The notes below the pieces were generated by a model, which had not been told where the DNA came from, searched no databases, and worked only from the letters and a program-made list of their open reading frames with translations. DNA of 51,640 nt from Dysgonamonadaceae bacterium (GTDB taxonomy: Bacteria; Bacteroidota; Bacteroidia; Bacteroidales; Dysgonomonadaceae). The DNA lies in contig JAISUH010000064.1 in the NCBI GenBank assembly GCA_031272205.1, forward strand, positions 1 through 51,640. Reading direction: 5' to 3'. This document shows positions 46,058-51,640 of the stretch, piece after piece (the first letter of the stretch is position 1; each line of letters starts with the position of its first letter). The translations under genes and the position numbers were made by a program.

Positions 46058-47251
46058 ATGAAATTACTTTTCATTTTAGCGGCATTTGTTGTCGCCATAG
46101 TTATGGGACGGATCATTATTCCATATATCATGTTAGTTACTTTTCGAAAAAGATTGTTCGACCCCGTTAGTAATAGAAAAGTACACAAAGGTATTGTGCC
46201 CCGTTTGGGCGGTGTTGCTTTCGCACCTGTACAATGTACGATTCTCACGCTTTCGGTTGTGATTATGTACAAGTTTAATATTTCCGAAATCGATACCCAT
46301 ACCTCTGCGGTGTTGCCCATGTTTTTGGTGCTGATGGCCGGTATAGTACTCCTTTTCATGATGGGGGTGATGGACGATTTGGTGGGCGTAAGCTACAAAT
46401 GGAAATTTGTGGTGCAAATCATAACGGCGTCTTTTTTTCCCTTAGCGGGATTATGGATTAACGACCTTTACGGTATTCTCTTTATAACCTACCTTCCGGA
46501 TTGGGTTGGTATTCCCCTGACAATATTTATAACAGTATTGATAATCAATGCAATAAATCTGATTGACGGTATCGACGGCCTTTGCTCCGGCCTTATGATT
46601 GTAGCCTCCATAACCTTGGGGACGCTATTCCTTATTAAAGGCGCATGGCTGCACGCTACCTTTGCTTTTATTACGGCGGGAGTGCTGCTGCCCTTTTTCT
46701 ATTACAACGTTTTTGGACGGACAAAACGGCACCGGCGTATTTTCATGGGAGATACCGGAAGCCTGACCTTAGGTTATTCCATCGCGTTTTTGGCGATAAG
46801 CTACACGATGAACAATCCGTATATTGAGACCTTCTCCGAAGGAGCCATTGTAGTTGCTTTCTCTGCCGTACTGATACCGGTGCTCGACGTGGGCAGGGTA
46901 ATGCTCTTGCGTTTCAGGCAGGGCAGACCCGTATTCCAACCCGACCGCAACCACATCCACCATAAGTTTCTGCGGCTGGGTATTTCGCACCGATACACCA
47001 TGATTTTGATATTGGCAATGGCCTTGTTTTTCAGCGTATTCAATATCGTCAGCGTTGAAATAATGAGCAACAATATCGTTTTGCTTCTCGATCTCCTTAT
47101 TTGGATTGGATTCCATCTGTGGCTCGGCTGGATAGAAAAAAGAAAATTGAAACCGCAAGCCGAAAAAGCAGCGCTTGCCCAAAAGGAAGATACACCCCCA
47201 CCCGAAAAGAAGAGGAGCCTTTGTGTAGGAAAAGTGATAGAATTGAAGTAA
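46058..47251 (+). CDS. MraY/WecA-family polyprenyl-phosphate sugar-1-phosphate transferase
   Basis: The protein has 397 residues with about eleven membrane segments. Family motifs are in order: RKVHKGIVPRLGG near residue 45, GVMDDLVGVSYKWKF with the Asp pair near 108, NAINLIDGIDGLCSGL near 165, IFMGDTGSLTLGY near 228, and the C-terminal cytoplasmic DRNHIHHKFLRLG. The histidine-rich loop and absence of MraY-specific length favour the WecA/TagO branch, which starts glycan synthesis by moving GlcNAc-1-phosphate or a related sugar phosphate onto undecaprenyl phosphate. It begins the surface-glycan cluster, 61 bases before the epimerase gene. The sugar used cannot be read. Confidence 0.92.
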   Translation: MKLLFILAAFVVAIVMGRIIIPYIMLVTFRKRLFDPVSNRKVHKGIVPRLGGVAFAPVQCTILTLSVVIMYKFNISEIDTHTSAVLPMFLVLMAGIVLLFMMGVMDDLVGVSYKWKFVVQIITASFFPLAGLWINDLYGILFITYLPDWVGIPLTIFITVLIINAINLIDGIDGLCSGLMIVASITLGTLFLIKGAWLHATFAFITAGVLLPFFYYNVFGRTKRHRRIFMGDTGSLTLGYSIAFLAISYTMNNPYIETFSEGAIVVAFSAVLIPVLDVGRVMLLRFRQGRPVFQPDRNHIHHKFLRLGISHRYTMILILAMALFFSVFNIVSVEIMSNNIVLLLDLLIWIGFHLWLGWIEKRKLKPQAEKAALAQKEDTPPPEKKRSLCVGKVIELK

Positions 47252-47312
47252 TTTTGTAACCTGTCGGAATACAACCTGACAGGCAAAGGTTTAAAAAGTT
47301 CGAATAAATAAG

Positions 47313-48275
47313 ATGAGAATAGCCGTTATAGGAGGATCCGGTTTTGTAGGAACTAAATTGATTGCTACGCTGTTAAATGCCAGTCCGGAATACGATATAC
47401 TCAACATCGATAAACAAAACAGCGCTCGATACGCGGAGATAACCCGGATTGCAAACGTGTTGGATGCCGATTCGATAGCTGCGCAATTGAAAGGAACAGA
47501 CGTGATTGTTCTCTTAGCCGCCGAGCATAAAGACAATGTAACGCCCGCCTCGCTTTATTACGACGTGAACGTGCAGGGGATGAAAAACACCCTTGCCGCC
47601 ATGGAGAAAAACAATATAAAGAGAATCATCTTTACCAGCACGGTAGCCGTTTATGGCCTGAATAAAGAAAACCCTTCGGAAACGCAGCCTGCCGACCCGT
47701 TTAACGATTACGGCCGCAGCAAATGGCAAGCCGAACAGGTCTTGCAGGAATGGTACAAAGCCCACCCCGACCGAAATGTCAACATCCTCCGTCCTACGGT
47801 GATTTTTGGCGAAGGCAATCGCGGCAATGTCTATAACCTGCTGCACCAAATTGCATCGGGGAAATTCATGATGATCGGTAAAGGAGACAACAAAAAATCA
47901 ATGTCATACGTCGGGAATGTGGTGGCCTTTATCGATTTTTTGATTCAACACAAAACCGAAGGTTATAATGTTTACAATTACGTGGACAAACCCGATTTTA
48001 CCACCAACGATTTGGTTTACCATACCGGCGACGTCCTCGGCAAACACATACCGACCCTGCACATCCCCTATTGTTTGGGGATGCTGGGCGGATACGGCTT
48101 TGACGTATTGGGAAAAATCATCGGCAGAAAACTGACGATCAGCTCGGTGCGCGTGAAGAAATTTTGCGCCGTTACGCAATTCGATTCCTCAAAAGCAATG
48201 AACTCAGGTTTCGTCCCGCCCTTTAGCATCGAAGAGGGGCTGAGAAGAACGCTGAAAGCGGAGTTCGGAAAATAA
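47313..48275 (+). CDS. NAD-dependent epimerase/dehydratase (extended SDR)
   Basis: The protein has 320 residues. The Rossmann motif is VIGGSGFVGTKL at residues 4-15, the acidic end of the second strand is in ILNIDK, and the active-site Tyr-x3-Lys is DYGRSKWQAEQ near residue 130, preceded by the catalytic serine/threonine region IIFTSTVAVYG. These mark an extended short-chain dehydrogenase acting on a nucleotide sugar, such as a UDP-hexose epimerase or dehydratase. It is 22 bases before the ABC exporter and 61 after the WecA-like gene, so it should supply a sugar for the same glycan or act on the lipid-linked sugar. The exact reaction is unknown. Confidence 0.92.
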   Translation: MRIAVIGGSGFVGTKLIATLLNASPEYDILNIDKQNSARYAEITRIANVLDADSIAAQLKGTDVIVLLAAEHKDNVTPASLYYDVNVQGMKNTLAAMEKNNIKRIIFTSTVAVYGLNKENPSETQPADPFNDYGRSKWQAEQVLQEWYKAHPDRNVNILRPTVIFGEGNRGNVYNLLHQIASGKFMMIGKGDNKKSMSYVGNVVAFIDFLIQHKTEGYNVYNYVDKPDFTTNDLVYHTGDVLGKHIPTLHIPYCLGMLGGYGFDVLGKIIGRKLTISSVRVKKFCAVTQFDSSKAMNSGFVPPFSIEEGLRRTLKAEFGK

Positions 48276-48297
48276 CAAACACATCATCATCGATTCA

Positions 48298-50100
48298 ATG
48301 AACAATATTAAACAATTCCTCAAACAAAAGTTTGAAACCCTTTATTTCTTCTATCAATACTTGGGTTACAGGATGGTTGTCCTTTTGGTCTTCAGTTTTT
48401 TTATGGTAACCATGGATAATATCGGTCTGACTTTGTTTGTCCCCCTGTTTCAGGTGGCGGAAAAAAGCGTTCCCGGACATGAGCCCGCGCCCAACGACAA
48501 AATCGGATATTACGTGAATGAAGTGTTTCAATTTCTCCATTTACCCGTAAACATCTATTCGATGCTGTTGCTGATTATGGCGATATTTATTCTGAAAGGA
48601 TTTTTCAGCTACTGTTCGTCGAAATACAGCGGAATCAACCAACATTTGTTTTCCAAATCGATAAGAAACCGTTTGGCCGGCGGAGTGAGGGATTTGGCCT
48701 ACAAAAATTTTGTTTCTATGGACATTGGGCGTTTGCAAAGCTCAATGACCGGCGAGGCATGGCAGGTGGTGAATGCTTGTAATCAATATTTGGAAACCAT
48801 TAAAAACGGACTGTATATTTTTGTGTATCTGTTTACGGCCTGTCTTCTTGACTGGAAATTTTCTATTTTCTGCGCCATCGGAGGAGGCCTTACAAACCTT
48901 GTATATAGGCGTTTCTATAAGCATACCCAGCAAATATCGAGGGAAATTACCAAAAACAACCACCGCTATGGCGCTGTTGTGATTGAAATCATTGAGCATT
49001 TCAAATATATAAAATCAACAGGGCGGAACATTTTGTTTTTCAATCGCTTAGAAGACGAATTAAATAATTTGACACGAAACAACATCCGTGTAACAATGTT
49101 AACCGCCCGGTTATCGGCTATACGCGAGCCGATGACCATCGCGGTCATTTGCGCTGTGATTATCTTGTATGTGGCCGGTTTTAAATCGCCGCTCTCGTCA
49201 GTGATTGCGGTTCTGTTTCTTTTTTACAGGGTGATGCAAAAAATTGTTGATATTCAGGGTACATGGAACAGTTACTTGGCGAGTATCGGCGTGATTGAAA
49301 ATGTTCAATCTTTCCAAAAATACCTCGACCAGAACTGCGAAAAACAATACGGCAACTCGCCTTTAAATCAGATAAGTACGATTGAGTTAGAAGACATCGT
49401 CTTGCATTACGACGATGTACTTGCGTTGAATAAGATCAATCTTGTCATTCACCGCAACCAGTCGATTGCTTTTGTAGGCGAGTCGGGTTCCGGGAAAACC
49501 AGTTTGGTAAACGTCATTTGCACCCTGTTTCCCTTCGATTCGGGAAGGTTTAAAGTAAACGGGCGGGACATCAACGAATATTCCAATATCGACTATAAAT
49601 CAAAAATAGGCTATATTGCACAGGAATCCACCGTTTTTAGCGCCGATATTTTCGATAACGTTACTTTTTGGGACGAGCGGACGCCCGAAAACATGAACAA
49701 GTTTTGGCATGTGATTAATATGAGCCGCATGGATACGTTTATCGAATCCTTACCTGAAAAAGAAAATACGCTGTTGGGCAATAACGGTATCAATATTTCG
49801 GGAGGTCAAAAACAGCGGATTTCTATCGCTCGCGAACTTTACAGAGACGTCGAGATACTGATTATGGACGAAGCCACTTCTGCCCTCGATTCGGAGACGG
49901 AATGGCTGATAAAAGAAAGTATTGAGTCGCTGAAAGGCAAGGTAACCATTATTTCCATCGCGCACCGCCTTTCCACAATTCAACATGCCGACATCATCTA
50001 TTTGTTGGATGGCGGAGAAATTACGGCTCAGGGACGTTTCGAAGAACTTAAAAAAAGATCTTCGTATTTTAAGAAATTAACGGAGTTGCAAGGAATGTAA
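48298..50100 (+). CDS. ABC exporter, fused permease and ATPase (MsbA/PglK-like)
   Basis: The protein has 600 residues. The N-terminal part has about six membrane segments (MVVLLVFSFFMVTMDNIGL and others). The C-terminal ATPase has Walker A GESGSGKTS with Lys400, a Q-loop in GYIAQESTVFSA, the signature NISGGQKQRISIARE, Walker B VEILIMDEATSALDSE and the H-loop ISIAHRLSTI. The signature has Ile in place of the usual Leu. Half-transporters of this form flip lipids or lipid-linked oligosaccharides. Next to a WecA-like enzyme and an epimerase, a flippase for the undecaprenyl-linked glycan is likely, as for PglK. It ends the first glycan transcription unit, since a strong promoter follows. Confidence 0.93.
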   Translation: MNNIKQFLKQKFETLYFFYQYLGYRMVVLLVFSFFMVTMDNIGLTLFVPLFQVAEKSVPGHEPAPNDKIGYYVNEVFQFLHLPVNIYSMLLLIMAIFILKGFFSYCSSKYSGINQHLFSKSIRNRLAGGVRDLAYKNFVSMDIGRLQSSMTGEAWQVVNACNQYLETIKNGLYIFVYLFTACLLDWKFSIFCAIGGGLTNLVYRRFYKHTQQISREITKNNHRYGAVVIEIIEHFKYIKSTGRNILFFNRLEDELNNLTRNNIRVTMLTARLSAIREPMTIAVICAVIILYVAGFKSPLSSVIAVLFLFYRVMQKIVDIQGTWNSYLASIGVIENVQSFQKYLDQNCEKQYGNSPLNQISTIELEDIVLHYDDVLALNKINLVIHRNQSIAFVGESGSGKTSLVNVICTLFPFDSGRFKVNGRDINEYSNIDYKSKIGYIAQESTVFSADIFDNVTFWDERTPENMNKFWHVINMSRMDTFIESLPEKENTLLGNNGINISGGQKQRISIARELYRDVEILIMDEATSALDSETEWLIKESIESLKGKVTIISIAHRLSTIQHADIIYLLDGGEITAQGRFEELKKRSSYFKKLTELQGM

Positions 50101-50145
50101 TGCGGAACAAAACCTGCCTTCGCGCGTAAACAATTCGGGTATAAT

Positions 50146-50176
50146 TTTGCAAAACAAAAAATTATACGTAACTTTG
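50146..50176 (+). promoter_or_regulatory. Consensus promoter for the acetyltransferase-licD unit
   Basis: TTTG at 50146-50149, exactly 19 bases, then TAACTTTG at 50169-50176 match the Bacteroidota -33 and -7 elements perfectly. It is the best promoter in the window and starts a new unit in the glycan region, 20 bases before the ATG at 50196. Confidence 0.7.
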
Positions 50177-50195
50177 TTGGAAAGATATAAGAATT

Positions 50196-50759
50196 ATGAA
50201 CATAAGCCGAGTGTCGCGGCAACGAACGACTTTAAAAAAATACATGAGCATCGACGGATACAAAATGCCGTCGGTGTTTTCAAAAAAATATTGGGTGGAG
50301 CGTTATCTGAAGACGGATCAATATTACGTGCGGGCTTTTGTACGCTGCCTTCGCGCCGAAGAATATTTCACGTTCATAAAATCCAATGAATGGATGAAAT
50401 ATTATTATCAGCGCAAAAAAAATAGATTGGGAAGTCGCTTGGGTTTTTTTATCCCGGCGGGATGTTTTGATACGGGATTGAAAATTGAGCATTACGGATC
50501 GATTATCGTCAATCCCAAATCGCGTATCGGCAAGAACTGCACGTTGCACGGCAACTGTTGTATCGGCAGCAAAGGCTGTTATCCTGACGATTCGCCCGTC
50601 ATCGGCGATAACGTCGATATCGGGCAAAATGCCCAAGTTTTGGGCGGAATCGCCATTGCTGACGGAGTGAAAATAGGCGCGGGAGCGGTGGTAACCAAAT
50701 CCGTTATGGAAGAGAACGTAACCGTGGTGGGAGTGCCGGCAAAAGTAATCGGCAAATAA
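50196..50759 (+). CDS. Hexapeptide-repeat acetyltransferase (serine acetyltransferase-like)
   Basis: The protein has 187 residues. The N-terminal 95 residues are basic and helical. From about residue 95 the left-handed beta-helix repeats appear: IEHYGSIIVNPKSRIGKNCT, LHGNCCIGSKG, VIGDNVDIGQNAQVLGGIAI and ADGVKIGAGAVVTKSV, ending VVGVPAKVIG. This fits acetyl-CoA-dependent O-acetyltransferases of capsule and O-antigen clusters, which share the fold with CysE. The catalytic His is probably in the LHGNCCIG repeat. With LicD downstream it probably modifies a surface glycan rather than serine. It starts the second glycan unit behind the consensus promoter. Confidence 0.88.
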   Translation: MNISRVSRQRTTLKKYMSIDGYKMPSVFSKKYWVERYLKTDQYYVRAFVRCLRAEEYFTFIKSNEWMKYYYQRKKNRLGSRLGFFIPAGCFDTGLKIEHYGSIIVNPKSRIGKNCTLHGNCCIGSKGCYPDDSPVIGDNVDIGQNAQVLGGIAIADGVKIGAGAVVTKSVMEENVTVVGVPAKVIGK

Positions 50760-50830
50760 CACGGTGTTTGTCTCGTTTTGAAAGGAAAGGATCAAAAATT
50801 GTAGGAAATATAACCAAAAACAGAAAGTAA

Positions 50831-51640
50831 ATGAATAATAATACGGAAACAACAAACGCACAAGAAAAGTTGCAGAAGGTACTTGTTGAAATCTTGCAAT
50901 ATTTTGTTTCGGTTTGCGAGGAACACAATCTGCAGTATTTTGTTACTTACGGTACGCTGATAGGAGCGGTAAGGCACAAAGGGTTCATCCCCTGGGATGA
51001 CGATATCGATGTGGCTATGCCACGGGATGATTACAATCGCTTTTTGGAAATCATGGATGGAAAGAAAGGCAAATATGCAATTATTTATCCTACAAAAGAG
51101 AACAACTATTATCTGCCCTTTATCAAACTGTATGACACAACCACATTACTGGTTGAATATCGCGATATAGACTGTTCGTACGGGATATATATAGATGTGT
51201 TTCCCATAGACGGTACGGTGCAAGACAAGCGCAAACAACAGGCCTTGTTTCAAAAGTTTGTCGTATTGAAAAATCAGTTTCATATTTGTTCGAAGACGTC
51301 CGTATCCCACATAAAGGATGCATGCTTGAAGCTTCTAAAGTTTAAACTGAGAACTGTTTGGTACGAGTTGTTCTATGGCGTTTTCAGACGGAAAGGGAGG
51401 GAAGTTTTATTGAAAAAGATGAACGATTTGATGACTTCCTGTCCGTACAACACAGCCGAATATGTCGTATGCTATCCGGGGTCGGCAGATATCAAAGAAA
51501 TCATCAAGAAAGAATGGATTAACGAAACCCAAGAGGGTTGGTTTGAGGGATTGAAAGTGAAAATCCCGATCGATTACGACTCCTTTTTGAAACACATCTA
51601 TGGCGATTATATGGAACTGCCTCCGGAGGAAGAAAGGGTA
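50831..51640 (+). CDS. LicD family nucleotidyl/phosphotransferase, 3' truncated
   Basis: Reading from the ATG at 50831 gives 270 codons without a stop to the window edge. Residues 40-60 hold the LicD signature: YGTLIGAVRHKGFIPWDD followed by DID, with the conserved aspartates at 56-60. IDVFPIDGT near residue 120 and the late YPGSADI segment also fit the family. LicD proteins move phosphorylcholine (or related phospho-groups) from CDP-activated donors onto surface glycans. The gene is 71 bases after the acetyltransferase. Whether the donor is CDP-choline here is unknown; no choline uptake or activation genes are in view. The C-terminus is missing. Confidence 0.92.
   Translation, partial: MNNNTETTNAQEKLQKVLVEILQYFVSVCEEHNLQYFVTYGTLIGAVRHKGFIPWDDDIDVAMPRDDYNRFLEIMDGKKGKYAIIYPTKENNYYLPFIKLYDTTTLLVEYRDIDCSYGIYIDVFPIDGTVQDKRKQQALFQKFVVLKNQFHICSKTSVSHIKDACLKLLKFKLRTVWYELFYGVFRRKGREVLLKKMNDLMTSCPYNTAEYVVCYPGSADIKEIIKKEWINETQEGWFEGLKVKIPIDYDSFLKHIYGDYMELPPEEERV

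Overview
The window reads as a chromosomal segment of a member of the Bacteroidota, most likely order Bacteroidales. The signs are a RagA/SusC plus RagB/SusD pair, many lipoproteins with short Bacteroidales-style lipoboxes, family names almost confined to this phylum (DUF4270, NigD-like, BACON, PnuT with a TonB-dependent receptor behind a TPP riboswitch, GT3 glycogen synthase), and repeated -7 promoter boxes of the form TAnnTTTG rather than sigma-70 boxes. Shine-Dalgarno signals are weak throughout, as is usual in the phylum. I saw no tRNA, rRNA, CRISPR array, insertion sequence or prophage gene.

Layout. Positions 1-941 are the 3' part of an AAA-ATPase/PD-(D/E)XK protein. Positions 1022-4744 hold a YfcE-like phosphodiesterase, a lipoprotein cyclophilin, an unknown lipoprotein and a serpin. 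Positions 4925-9293 carry a glycogen pair on the minus strand: GT35 phosphorylase and GT3 synthase. Positions 9390-12508 are a thiamine uptake unit: promoter, TPP riboswitch, intrinsic terminator, TonB-dependent receptor, second hairpin, PnuT. Positions 12605-13573 hold an ECF-type membrane protein coupled to a phosphoribosyltransferase. Positions 13647-16152 hold a Tat-exported DUF362 protein and a large membrane iron-sulfur protein that looks like a NapH-NapG fusion. Positions 16277-23942 are mixed housekeeping: a small beta-barrel, a DUF4270 lipoprotein, a degenerate starch-synthase-like protein, a MATE exporter, an unknown exported protein and ligA.

The most interesting region is 24088-39836. 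Ten minus-strand genes with gaps of 11 to 89 bases run glpD, glpK, glpF, glpT, an exported HAD phosphatase, an exported glycerophosphodiester phosphodiesterase, a lipoprotein calcineurin-like phosphoesterase, susC, susD and a BACON lipoprotein. A divergent DeoR-family regulator (glpR-like) follows at 40118-40885. Read together this is a complete path from the cell surface to central metabolism for a glycerol-phosphate-containing substrate. The SusCD pair would bind and import it, the three exported phosphoesterases would cut it, GlpT and GlpF would bring glycerol-3-phosphate and glycerol inward, and GlpK and GlpD would make dihydroxyacetone phosphate. It has the design of a polysaccharide utilization locus but contains no glycoside hydrolase. 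Two exact tandem 10-base repeats beside the glpD promoter look like the operator.

Positions 40928-51640 hold a NigD-like lipoprotein, a very large DUF2723 (GT117-type) membrane glycosyltransferase, a polysaccharide deacetylase, and then surface-glycan genes: a WecA-like sugar-phosphate transferase, an NAD-dependent epimerase, an ABC exporter, a hexapeptide acetyltransferase and a LicD-family protein that runs off the right edge.
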